From: JBCCZC01 sp039188505
GTDB taxonomy: Bacteria; Pseudomonadota; Gammaproteobacteria; Xanthomonadales; SZUA-38
Assembly (NCBI GenBank): GCA_039188505.1
Contig: JBCCZC010000058.1
Coordinates: 1-18,975, forward strand
Length of the DNA: 18,975 bases
Direction of reading: 5' to 3'
The notes beneath the pieces were generated by a model. The model made no database searches and was not told the origin of the DNA. It worked only from the letters and a program-made list of their open reading frames with translations. Numbering within the stretch: the stretch's first letter is position 1; each line of letters starts with the position of its first letter. Shown here piece by piece: positions 7,512 through 13,529 of the stretch. The position numbers were made by a program, and so were the translations under genes.

Positions 7512-8629
7512 GCTGGAGCCGAGAGGAGGTGGCGGGGATCGTCGAGGGTATGGTGACCCGCCAGGGCGAATTCAGCGTGCCGGACCTCCTGGTCGAGACC
7601 TTTCGCCTCGCGCCCGAGGATCTCGAGCGATGGCGCGCCCGCAGTAGCCCTGCCCTCACGGGCGACCTGTTCGGCGATCACGGGCGCATTGCCGAGGAGA
7701 TCGAGTGGGCCCTCGCGCACGCGCGATCGCTGGATCTGCGCGTGGAGACCAACAGCGATCGACCAACCGGTGGTGCCCTGCCCAAGCTGGCGGCAGACTG
7801 GGCGCAGCTGACCCTCGTGCCGCCCGCCGCCCCACAGCTCGATCTCTTCATGAACGGCGCGGACCCGGGGCGGGCCCACCGGCTTCGGCAGGCGCTCGTC
7901 GCGCGCGACCGTCCGGGTGCGCTCGCCGCCCTCGCAGAGCTCGAACGCGCAGATCCCGGACATGCGTTGCTGCCGGCGGCGCCGGCGCTCATCGAGGCCG
8001 TTGGCCGTGGCTTCAACGGCGAACGGGAGGACTGGCAGTGGCTCGAGGCGCTTCAGCTCCGCGCCGAGGCGAGCCTGGGCGATTCGGCGCAGGCCTTTCT
8101 CGCACCGCTATGGCGCGCGCTGGCGGTGGCGACGGCGGCCCAGTCGTCGGCCCATCAGCACCCCTCCGCCGCCTGGATGCGCGTCCCCGACTGGGACGGC
8201 GTGCTCGCCAGCATCGGCCCGGACCCTGCTCGCGTGGACAGTCCGGAACTGCTCGCCCGTGGCGCCCTGGCGAGCGAGCGCTCGGGCGCGCACCGCGATG
8301 CGCTGCGCTGGCTGTACCTGCTGTGCTGGCGCTTCCCGGAGACCGTCGACACCATCGAACACGTCGCTGAGAGCCTCAACCTGGACGCCGCTCTCGATGC
8401 CTGGTTCGACGCCGAGTGGCCCGAGCGCATCGGCTGGGAAGCCCTGCCGGCCTGGCTGGTCATCGGCCGCTGGACACCCGCCGATCGGGGCGCCGCCGAG
8501 GGCGGAGACGCCGAGGACTATCTCGCCGCCTGCGAGGCAGTGACGGCTCCACGGGACGTCGCGGCCCGGCAGAAGCTGAAGGCCGAGGCTCCGATCCTCT
8601 TCCGCCTGTTCATGGCCAGGTACAGCTGA
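7508..8629 (+). CDS. Unrecognised helical protein, translationally coupled to the SNF2 helicase
   Basis: I do not recognise this 373-residue protein. The ATG at 7508 overlaps the helicase stop (ATGA), with GAGG about ten bases upstream, so it is coupled and expected in step with the helicase. It has no signal peptide or membrane segment and is probably cytoplasmic. Composition is rich in Ala, Leu, Arg and acidic residues and appears mostly alpha-helical. About residues 120-155 (RAHRLRQALVARDRPGALAALAELERADPGH) and 250-285 look like TPR-type helical hairpins, which would suit a protein-interaction role. No catalytic motif is visible. The N-terminal about 75 residues may be a separate small helical domain. 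A cofactor or adaptor for the helicase is the simplest inference from position alone. The gene ends six bases before a convergent gene. Confidence 0.85.
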   Translation: MSWSREEVAGIVEGMVTRQGEFSVPDLLVETFRLAPEDLERWRARSSPALTGDLFGDHGRIAEEIEWALAHARSLDLRVETNSDRPTGGALPKLAADWAQLTLVPPAAPQLDLFMNGADPGRAHRLRQALVARDRPGALAALAELERADPGHALLPAAPALIEAVGRGFNGEREDWQWLEALQLRAEASLGDSAQAFLAPLWRALAVATAAQSSAHQHPSAAWMRVPDWDGVLASIGPDPARVDSPELLARGALASERSGAHRDALRWLYLLCWRFPETVDTIEHVAESLNLDAALDAWFDAEWPERIGWEALPAWLVIGRWTPADRGAAEGGDAEDYLAACEAVTAPRDVAARQKLKAEAPILFRLFMARYS

Positions 8630-8635
8630 AGGCCG

Positions 8636-9241
8636 CTAACCCTCGATGCTGGCGAAGAAGTTTGACGCCTTCGCGGCGGGTCGCGCCATCAGGGGCTCGA
8701 GGTAGGCGGCGACGTCGTCGAAGGTGATGACCTCTCCCTGCAGCGCCAGGCGAAGCGAGTAGCTCATGAAGATGTCCGCCAGTGTGAACTGGCCCGGCAC
8801 CAGGAAATCACCCCGGGGCAGCCGCTCGACCGCCGCTCCGAGCTTCGCCTCGAAGCTCGGAGCCAGCAGTTCGCCAAAACGCTTGTCGACGAACTTCTGC
8901 TTCGCGAGGTAGACCATCACGGAGGGGTACTCGAGGGTCTCGGTCGCTACCGAGGCCCACTGGTGGTAGGCGGCCAGCGCCTCCGGGTCCGAGGGAACCA
9001 GCGCCGGGTCGCTGACGCGGTCGGCGAGGGACCGGCAGATCGCGCTCGACTCGATCATTGCCGCCCCGTCGATCTGCGCGGCCGGGATCTGCCCGTAGGG
9101 GTTCACCGCCAGATAACCCGGCTGCTTGTGCTCGCCCGGACGCATACGGGCTTCCTCGACCTCGAGGCCCAGTTCGAGCGCCGTCCAGCGGACCTTGCCG
9201 CTGCGATCGACGTCCGCGAAGGAGTGAATCCTGATCTTCAT
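8636..9241 (-). CDS. Glutathione S-transferase family protein
   Basis: This 201-residue cytosolic GST homologue has an N-terminal thioredoxin-like domain (about 1-77) and an all-helical C-terminal domain. NPYGQIPA carries the cis-proline (P53) that contacts the glutathione backbone. E64-S65 (IESSAI) is the gamma-glutamyl-binding pair, and S14 (DRSGKVRW) is a candidate activating serine. FTLADIF in the C-terminal domain is the family's N-capping box. It probably conjugates or reduces electrophilic compounds with glutathione, but the substrate cannot be told. Its ATG overlaps the stop of the upstream FMN-protein gene by four bases (ATGA on the minus strand), so the pair is one transcription and translation unit. 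It converges on the helicase operon with only six bases between stops and no obvious terminator. Confidence 0.9.
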   Translation of the reverse strand: MKIRIHSFADVDRSGKVRWTALELGLEVEEARMRPGEHKQPGYLAVNPYGQIPAAQIDGAAMIESSAICRSLADRVSDPALVPSDPEALAAYHQWASVATETLEYPSVMVYLAKQKFVDKRFGELLAPSFEAKLGAAVERLPRGDFLVPGQFTLADIFMSYSLRLALQGEVITFDDVAAYLEPLMARPAAKASNFFASIEG

Positions 9242-9900
9242 GGGCGTTTCCCCTCGGGTGTCCAGTCGGCGACGTGCTCAGGCAGGTCGACCGTGTTGAT
9301 GGCATCTGGCTCCGGCACGCCCGCGCGCGTCTCGATGGGCAGCAGCCCACCCCAGAACGGCAGCTCCCGGTCGGCTGCGGCATCGCCCGGCGGCCCTTCG
9401 CGAAGCTTGACGCTCGCCTCGGTGAGCGGCAAGGCGACGATCAGCGTTGCATTGAGTTCCTTCCGGTTGGGCTCCCGGGCATGCGCGCTGCGTCCGGGCA
9501 CCAGGTGGTCCACCAGCCGATCGAGGGCGGCTCGCTTGGCGACCGCGTCCTCGATGGCCTCGCCGCGCCCGAAGACGACGACGGACCGGTAGTTCATCGA
9601 GTGGTGGAAGACGGACCGCGCCAGGACCATGGCGTCGAGCAACGTCACACAGACACAGGCCGCCTCCCCCGCCGCCAGCCTCTGCATCAATCGACTCGCC
9701 GTCGAACCGTGGAGAAGAAGCGAATCGCCGTCGCGCGCGTACCCCATGGGGATCACGATCGGCCCATCGGGACCACCGAGCGCCACGTGGCAGACCAGCC
9801 CTTCGTCGAGGACGGCATTGACGACATCCTTCTCATACCGCCCGCGCTCGGGCAGCCGGCGGACCTTGCTGCGATCGGATACGGGAGTTCCCTTGCTCAT
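9238..9900 (-). CDS. Pyridoxamine 5'-phosphate oxidase-like FMN-binding protein
   Basis: This 220-residue protein belongs to the flavin-binding split-barrel superfamily, Pyridox_ox_2-like branch. The family pattern is clear: RRLPERGRYEKDVVNAVLDE at the start, VCHVALGGPDGPIVIPMGYAR, LLLHGSTASRLM (flavin-phosphate region), ACVCVTLLDAMVLARSVFHHS and MNYRSVVVFG, then VPGR in the C-terminal half and EASVKLREGPP near the end. Members bind FMN, haem or F420, and most have no assigned substrate, so true PNP oxidase activity should not be assumed. I chose the ATG at 9900 (MSKGTPVSDRSKVRRL) because conservation begins just after it. ATGs at 9912 and 9954 are in frame, but the extra residues look untranslated. 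It is followed by an overlapping GST gene, suggesting a shared redox or detoxification task. Confidence 0.88.
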   Translation of the reverse strand: MSKGTPVSDRSKVRRLPERGRYEKDVVNAVLDEGLVCHVALGGPDGPIVIPMGYARDGDSLLLHGSTASRLMQRLAAGEAACVCVTLLDAMVLARSVFHHSMNYRSVVVFGRGEAIEDAVAKRAALDRLVDHLVPGRSAHAREPNRKELNATLIVALPLTEASVKLREGPPGDAAADRELPFWGGLLPIETRAGVPEPDAINTVDLPEHVADWTPEGKRP

Positions 9901-9907
9901 GCGGTGG

Positions 9908-9936
9908 AGCATAAGCAGCAGCGAGGTCGAGGAGAA
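9908..9936 (-). promoter_or_regulatory. Possible promoter for the FMN protein-GST pair
   Basis: On the minus strand TATGCT (9913-9908) lies seven bases before the chosen ATG at 9900. It matches the -10 consensus at four of six positions. The -35 candidate TTCTCC (9936-9931, 17-base spacer) is poor. There is no ribosome-binding site before the ATG, so a leaderless start is possible. This call is weak and also depends on the start-codon choice. Confidence 0.25.
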
Positions 9937-9992
9937 GAGGCCAAAGGTCCTCATCTCTCCCTCACCCGATCGCGCGCTGCCGCAACGATCCT

Positions 9993-10009
9993 CGGCGGTT
10001 CAACCGCCG
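9993..10009. repeat. 17-bp palindrome CGGCGGTT-C-AACCGCCG
   Basis: Eight-base perfect arms flank one central base, in the gap between the divergent FMN-protein and phasin genes. It can be a DNA operator or an RNA hairpin with a three-base loop. It is the first of four consecutive inverted repeats in this gap. Confidence 0.55.
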
Positions 10010-10031
10010 CTCACGCTAACCGCGAGCGGAC

Positions 10032-10052
10032 TGCGCGCCCACCGGGCGCGCA
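10032..10052. repeat. Inverted repeat TGCGCGCCC-ACC-GGGCGCGCA
   Basis: Nine-base perfect arms with a three-base loop form a very stable GC-rich hairpin. No T-run follows on either strand, so it is not a classical intrinsic terminator. It is the second of four inverted repeats upstream of the phasin gene. Confidence 0.55.
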
Positions 10053-10075
10053 TGGAGCGAGCCAGAAGATAAAGG

Positions 10076-10131
10076 GTCATGGCCGCGGCGGTTTTCGCGC
10101 GCCGTGCGCGCGAAAGGAGCCGCGGCCTGAC
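10076..10131. repeat. Large two-part hairpin upstream of the phasin gene
   Basis: The inner stem TTTCGCGCGC (10093-10102) and GCGCGCGAAA (10106-10115) is 10 bp and perfect, with a CGT loop. A 3x3 internal loop separates it from an outer stem GGCCGCGGC (10081-10089) with GCCGCGGCC (10119-10127). This is extended by GTCA/TGAC (10076-10079 with 10128-10131) past a one-base bulge at 10080. About 23 base pairs can form in 56 bases. No U-tract follows on either strand. It may be a REP-type extragenic palindrome or part of a structured leader. Confidence 0.65.
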
Positions 10132-10133
10132 TC

Positions 10134-10155
10134 TTCTAGTGTGTTTGTACTAGAA
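10134..10155. promoter_or_regulatory. Inverted repeat TTCTAGT-N8-ACTAGAA, candidate phasin operator
   Basis: Seven-base perfect arms (10134-10140 and 10149-10155) are separated by eight bases, a spacing typical of a dimeric regulator's site. It lies 64 bases before the phasin ATG in a locally AT-rich patch. A weak promoter reading, CTGACT (10127-10132), 18 bases, TAGAAC (10151-10156), would place the repeat over the spacer and -10, as for a repressor site. In other bacteria phasin genes are often repressed by PhaR, but nothing here identifies the regulator. Confidence 0.45.
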
Positions 10156-10218
10156 CGCTTCGCCAGACTTCACCCTACGCAGCAGCGTTTATCCCAAAAA
10201 GAGCAATCGGAGCTAGCA

Positions 10219-10773
10219 ATGGCTGAGAAGAAACTGAAGAAGCTTTCAAAGAAGACGACGGCCGCCAAGGACGACGTCGAAAAGTCGGCAAAGTCCGTCA
10301 TGGAGTCCGCCAACCAGATCTGGCTGGCCGGTCTCGGCGCCTTCGCGAAGGCCCAGGAAGAGGGCGGCAAGATCTTCGACACCCTCGTCAAGGAAGGTCT
10401 GGCGCTCGAGGGCAAGACCCGCAAGGTCAGCACCACCCGCGTGAATGAGGTCCGCGGCGCCGTCGAGGGAACGGTTGCCCAGGTCCAGGCGCGCGCCAAC
10501 GAATCCTGGGACAAGCTCGAGCAGGTGTTCGAGGAGCGCGTAGCCCGCGCCCTGGGCGCCCTCGGTGTCCCGACGGCAACCGACGTGCAGGAGCTGACCA
10601 AGCGCGTCGAAGAACTCCAGAAGACGGTTGACGATTTCAATCGCGGTACCAGCGCGCCCAAGCCTAAGGCGAAGGCGGCTGCGCCCAAGAAGGCCCCCGT
10701 CCGCAAGAAGGCTGTGCGCAAGACGGCGGCCAAGAAGACGGTTCGCAAGACGGCAGCCAAGAAGGCTGACTGA
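10219..10773 (+). CDS. PhaF-like phasin (polyhydroxyalkanoate granule-associated protein) with histone-like tail
   Basis: This 184-residue protein belongs to the PhaF/PhaI-type granule-associated family. Residues 1-25 are Lys-rich. Residues about 26-115 are a long amphipathic helical phasin domain (ESANQIWLAGLGAFAKAQEE, then GKIFDTLVKEG), expected to coat the polyester granule. LTKRVEELQKTVDDF is a short coiled coil likely to drive oligomerisation. The tail from about residue 140 is made of repeated KK/AAKK/VRKTAAKK units rich in Lys, Ala and Pro, as in the nucleoid-binding tail of Pseudomonas PhaF. It may thus tether granules to DNA and aid their segregation. The ATG at 10219 has GGAG six bases upstream. 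Although the frame is open far upstream, that part is antisense to other genes. No PHA synthase or depolymerase lies in the window. Confidence 0.9.
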   Translation: MAEKKLKKLSKKTTAAKDDVEKSAKSVMESANQIWLAGLGAFAKAQEEGGKIFDTLVKEGLALEGKTRKVSTTRVNEVRGAVEGTVAQVQARANESWDKLEQVFEERVARALGALGVPTATDVQELTKRVEELQKTVDDFNRGTSAPKPKAKAAAPKKAPVRKKAVRKTAAKKTVRKTAAKKAD

Positions 10774-10967
10774 AGCTTCGTTCGAGGGTTTTCTCGAGAA
10801 CTAGCAGCGTAGACCGTCAGGCGGCGGTCATGGGGACATCCTTCGGGGTATCCCGCAACGGTTCAGGGTGAATCGTGCTACTAGACGCTGCTGTCGTAGG
10901 GTCCCCTCCCCTCCGATTCGTAGCACGACTTTCACCTTGCCGGGGGCCTTCGGGCCCCCGGTTTTTT
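10774..10967 (+). ncRNA. Candidate structured small RNA or functional 3'UTR with C-rich anti-Shine-Dalgarno loop
   Basis: No protein is evident here, but the plus strand folds into a string of hairpins ending in a terminator. These are TCGAG/CTCGA (10782-10797), GACCG/CGGTC (10812-10829), and GGGA-c-ATCC/GGGT-a-TCCC closed by a TTCG tetraloop (10833-10854). Then comes an 18-bp stem (10864-10881 with 10920-10939; one G-U pair, one two-base bulge), and the terminator stem begins at the very next base. The long stem's 38-base loop contains TCCCCTCCCCTCC (10902-10914), complementary to strong ribosome-binding sites. AGCAGCGT (10803-10810) can alternatively pair with ACGCTGCT in that loop (10885-10892). 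The start is unknown: it could be processed from the phasin mRNA or have its own promoter. It does not resemble 6S, SRP, tmRNA or RNase P RNA. Confidence 0.5.
10940..10967 (+). terminator. Intrinsic terminator, UUCG tetraloop
   Basis: CCGGGGGCC (10940-10948), loop TTCG and GGCCCCCGG (10953-10961) form a perfect 9-bp GC stem followed by TTTTTT (10962-10967). It is a textbook rho-independent terminator for the plus strand, serving the phasin and/or the candidate small RNA. On the minus strand the hairpin is not followed by a T-run, so it would not efficiently stop the convergent MFS transcript. Confidence 0.93.
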
Positions 10968-10991
10968 ATTGTCCGCGGCGAAACTGCGCTT

Positions 10992-12263
10992 TCAGGATCC
11001 CGCAAGCGGCCCGCGGGCCCGGATCAGATAGAGCGTCACGCTGGTCACGAGGACACCGGACAGCAGATAAAGCGAAGCAGCCCACAGACCAAATGCGGCT
11101 GTCAGCGCTAACCCGATGAGCGGCGCAAAAGCAGCGCCGAAAATCCAGGATAGGTTGGTCGATAGGGCACTGGCTGAGTAGCAGTAGCGTTCCTCGAAGG
11201 TCTCGGGAAAGATCACTCCGCTCTGGCCGTGGGAGAAGCCGAGCAGCACGAACCCCAGGATGATGTAAACCGCGGGATTGGTTTCCAGCGTGCCGATGGT
11301 CAGGCAGAGAATCGTGATCATGAAGGTGCTGACCTTCATCACCGTTCGGCCACCGTAGCGGTCCGCCACTACGCCGGAAAGGATCACGGCCCCGATGCCC
11401 AGCGTCCCTCCCACGAGCTGATACAGCAGGATGTTCGAAATCGGGTATCCCGTGTAGAGGATCGCGTACCCCAGCGGGAAGACCGTCACCATGTGAAACA
11501 GCGCGTAGCTGGCCAGCGGCGTGAAGGTCGTCAGGAGGATCGGACGCCACTGAGCCCGCACCATCTCGACGAAGGGTGAGGATCGGGTCAGCGCCTCAAC
11601 GGCGCCGAAATCCGTATTGAACAACCGCACACGGGCGAAGAGCGACACCACGTTGACCGCCATGACGGCAAAGAATGCAAAGCGCCAGCCGTAGTTGATG
11701 AACTCATCGTCCGTGAGAAAGCCCGTCAGCACGTAGAATAGGGATCCGGCAACGCAGAAACCGATCGGCCCACCGAGCTGGGGGACCATCGCGTAGATGC
11801 CTTCCCGCGCCTTCGGGGCCGCACTTTGGAGCTGCAGCGCAATGCCGTCCCAGGATCCGCCCTGGCCCAGACCCTGGGCGATGCGCAGGAAAGCGAGCAG
11901 GACCGGCGCGAGCCACCCCATCTTTTCGTAGCCCGGCAGGAGACCGATGGCGACCGTCGAGGTGCCGAAGACCATCGCTGCCAATCCGATCTTCGCCGCC
12001 CGACCGATCTTTCGTTGGACGTAGCGGGCCAGGAGGCTGGCCAGTGGCCGGACGACGAACGCCAGCGCGAATACGGCAAACGAGAGCATCGTCCCCGTGA
12101 CCGGATCGAAGTGCGGGAAGAACAGCCGCGGGAAGACGAGGGCCGAGGCAATCGCATAGACGAAGAATCCGAAGGAATCGGTAATGCGGGCCATGACGAC
12201 GGTCGTGACGACCTCGTCGATGGAGGCGACTTCGGTGCGTTCGCCGGCTTCGAGGGTCGTCAT
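10992..12263 (-). CDS. MFS transporter, MHS-like, divergent from the cyo operon
   Basis: This 423-residue inner-membrane protein has about 12 transmembrane segments. The first part (DSFGFFVYAIASALVFPRLFFPHFDPVTG) and RIAQGLGQGGSW resemble the metabolite:H+ symporter branch of the major facilitator superfamily. The first MFS loop motif (normally GxxxDRxGRK) is degenerate here, ARYVQRKIGR with no Asp, whereas the second-half copy VVADRYGGR is intact. From memory, MFS proteins of this kind sit beside cyo quinol oxidase genes in several proteobacteria, so a link to the oxidase (metal, cofactor or a carbon acid) is plausible but unproven. The ATG at 12263 lacks an obvious ribosome-binding site. 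The gene shares a 174-base control region with cyoA. I see no terminator for it before the convergent phasin transcript. Confidence 0.88.
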   Translation of the reverse strand: MTTLEAGERTEVASIDEVVTTVVMARITDSFGFFVYAIASALVFPRLFFPHFDPVTGTMLSFAVFALAFVVRPLASLLARYVQRKIGRAAKIGLAAMVFGTSTVAIGLLPGYEKMGWLAPVLLAFLRIAQGLGQGGSWDGIALQLQSAAPKAREGIYAMVPQLGGPIGFCVAGSLFYVLTGFLTDDEFINYGWRFAFFAVMAVNVVSLFARVRLFNTDFGAVEALTRSSPFVEMVRAQWRPILLTTFTPLASYALFHMVTVFPLGYAILYTGYPISNILLYQLVGGTLGIGAVILSGVVADRYGGRTVMKVSTFMITILCLTIGTLETNPAVYIILGFVLLGFSHGQSGVIFPETFEERYCYSASALSTNLSWIFGAAFAPLIGLALTAAFGLWAASLYLLSGVLVTSVTLYLIRARGPLAGS

Positions 12264-12437
12264 GGGGCTTTTCCGTAGCTTTCGTTCCGAATTTCCTTCG
12301 CCCTCTGGATCCTCTCGATTACCGCGCCGGGACGGGCGGGAATTTTTCCCCGGAAGACACCGAAAACCATAGGCTCCATGCGTGCGGCTGCATTACAATG
12401 AGGGGCCAGTTCTGCATTGAGGTTTTCTTTGGTCACG
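12264..12437. promoter_or_regulatory. Divergent control region between MFS gene and cyoA
   Basis: This gap must hold promoters in both directions. On the plus strand TACAAT (12394-12399) is a five-of-six match to the -10 box and would start the cyo mRNA near 12406, but no good -35 lies 16-18 bases upstream, so an activator may be needed. An inverted repeat GGGAA-TTT-TTCCC (12338-12350) lies 43 bases upstream of that box and is a candidate regulator site. No FNR/Anr-type TTGAT-N4-ATCAA site is visible. I could not identify a convincing minus-strand promoter. Confidence 0.45.
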
Positions 12438-13529
12438 ATGCTTCGTTCCGCAGGCGCCTTCATTGTCGTGCTGTTGCTTTCAGGCTGCAACCTGGTTGTT
12501 CTGGAACCTGCCGGAGACATTGCACGCCAGCAGGGTCAGCTGATCATCTACGCCACGGTGCTGATGCTGATCGTGATCCTCCCGGTCATGGCGTTGACCA
12601 TCTTCTTCGCGATCCGCTACCGGGCGTCGAACGAAAGCGCGAGCTACAGCCCCGACTGGGACCATTCGATCAGCCTGGAAATGGTGGTGTGGTCGCTGCC
12701 TCTGGCGATCATCATCTGCCTGGCCGGTCTCACCTGGGTCGCCACGCATCGGCTCGAGCCCTACAACGAACTGACCCGCATCGACGCGTCGCGCCCCCTG
12801 GATCCGGCGGTCGAGCCCCTCACGATCCAGGTGGTCGCGCTGGACTGGAAATGGCTTTTCATCTATCCCGAACAGGACGTGGCAACGGTCAACGAGGTAG
12901 CCGCTATTGTCGACCGCCCGGTGGAGTTCAAGCTGACCTCCGCGACGGTGATGAATTCCTTCTACGTCCCTGCTCTTGCGGGTCAGATCTACGCCATGGC
13001 CGGCATGGAAACCGAACTGAATGCCGTGATCAACGAGCCGGGTGACTTCGAGGGCTTCTCGGCGAATTACAGCGGCAACGGCTTCTCACAGATGCGTTTT
13101 CGCTTCCACGGCCTCGACGCGACAGGTTTCGACCGCTGGGTTGCTGACGTACGAGCCCAGGGCAGCAGGCTGGATCGGGAGCGCTACCGGTCCCTCGCGC
13201 TGCCCTCGGTCGGAAACGCGGTGACTTATTTCGATGGCGTCGAAGCGGAGCTCTGGGACCGGATCATCAACCTCTGCGTGGAGCCCGGAACGCTCTGCCA
13301 CGACGACATGATGATGGTGGACGCCCTGGGAGGCGGCGGGCTCGAAGGCCTCTACAACCGCGAAATCTTCGCCGGCATCTGCGCGAGCGACGACGCCCTG
13401 GGTCTTTACTACCTGCTGCGTCCGGAATTCAGTCGGCGATCACCGGAACTCGCGGCGGCCCTCGGGACGGCGGCGCTACCGTCGATCGTGCCGACCACGG
13501 GCACCCGGCGCGACGAGTCGGCGCGATGA
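12438..13529 (+). CDS. cyoA: Cytochrome bo3-type quinol oxidase subunit II (lipoprotein)
   Basis: This 363-residue subunit II of a proton-pumping haem-copper quinol oxidase has a lipoprotein signal ending in LLLSGC, so Cys17 is probably lipidated. Two transmembrane helices follow (about 30-55 and 75-97), then a periplasmic cupredoxin-like domain. LDWKWLFIYPE and FSANYSGNGFSQMRFRFHG match CyoA. The CuA ligands of cytochrome c oxidases (CxExC) are absent, so quinol is the electron donor. The C-terminal part (INLCVEPGTLCHDD onwards) is longer than in E. coli CyoA. I chose ATG 12438 because it gives a compact signal peptide. In-frame TTG codons at 12417 and 12429 are alternatives, and the latter has GAGG six bases upstream. 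It overlaps cyoB by four bases and is the first gene of the operon. Confidence 0.93.
   Translation: MLRSAGAFIVVLLLSGCNLVVLEPAGDIARQQGQLIIYATVLMLIVILPVMALTIFFAIRYRASNESASYSPDWDHSISLEMVVWSLPLAIIICLAGLTWVATHRLEPYNELTRIDASRPLDPAVEPLTIQVVALDWKWLFIYPEQDVATVNEVAAIVDRPVEFKLTSATVMNSFYVPALAGQIYAMAGMETELNAVINEPGDFEGFSANYSGNGFSQMRFRFHGLDATGFDRWVADVRAQGSRLDRERYRSLALPSVGNAVTYFDGVEAELWDRIINLCVEPGTLCHDDMMMVDALGGGGLEGLYNREIFAGICASDDALGLYYLLRPEFSRRSPELAAALGTAALPSIVPTTGTRRDESAR

Noticed and set aside
4614..8629. Helicase-partner pair as an anti-phage defence system
   Set aside because: No nuclease, methylase, phospholipase or other effector, and no mobile-element or island signature, is present nearby. The base composition matches the surrounding backbone.
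9274..10218. Plus-strand open frame that would extend the phasin upstream by about 315 residues
   Set aside because: It is antisense to the FMN-protein gene and reads through the palindromes. The phasin has its own ATG with a GGAG site at 10219.
10774..10967. Identity as 6S RNA, SRP RNA, tmRNA or RNase P RNA
   Set aside because: There is no long closing stem with a central bubble (6S), no SRP tetraloop domain, no tag-peptide frame and no RNase P core sequence. The modular hairpins do not fit these.
12260..12520. 86-residue minus-strand frame whose TGA overlaps the MFS start as ATGA
   Set aside because: It is antisense to the cyoA start and control region, has no recognisable motif and no clear ribosome-binding site. 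The overlap is probably chance.
12438..13529. CuA-containing cytochrome c oxidase subunit II
   Set aside because: The CxExC...H CuA ligand set is missing and the region reads FSANYSGNGFSQM as in quinol oxidases. CyoB also keeps all four quinol-site residues.
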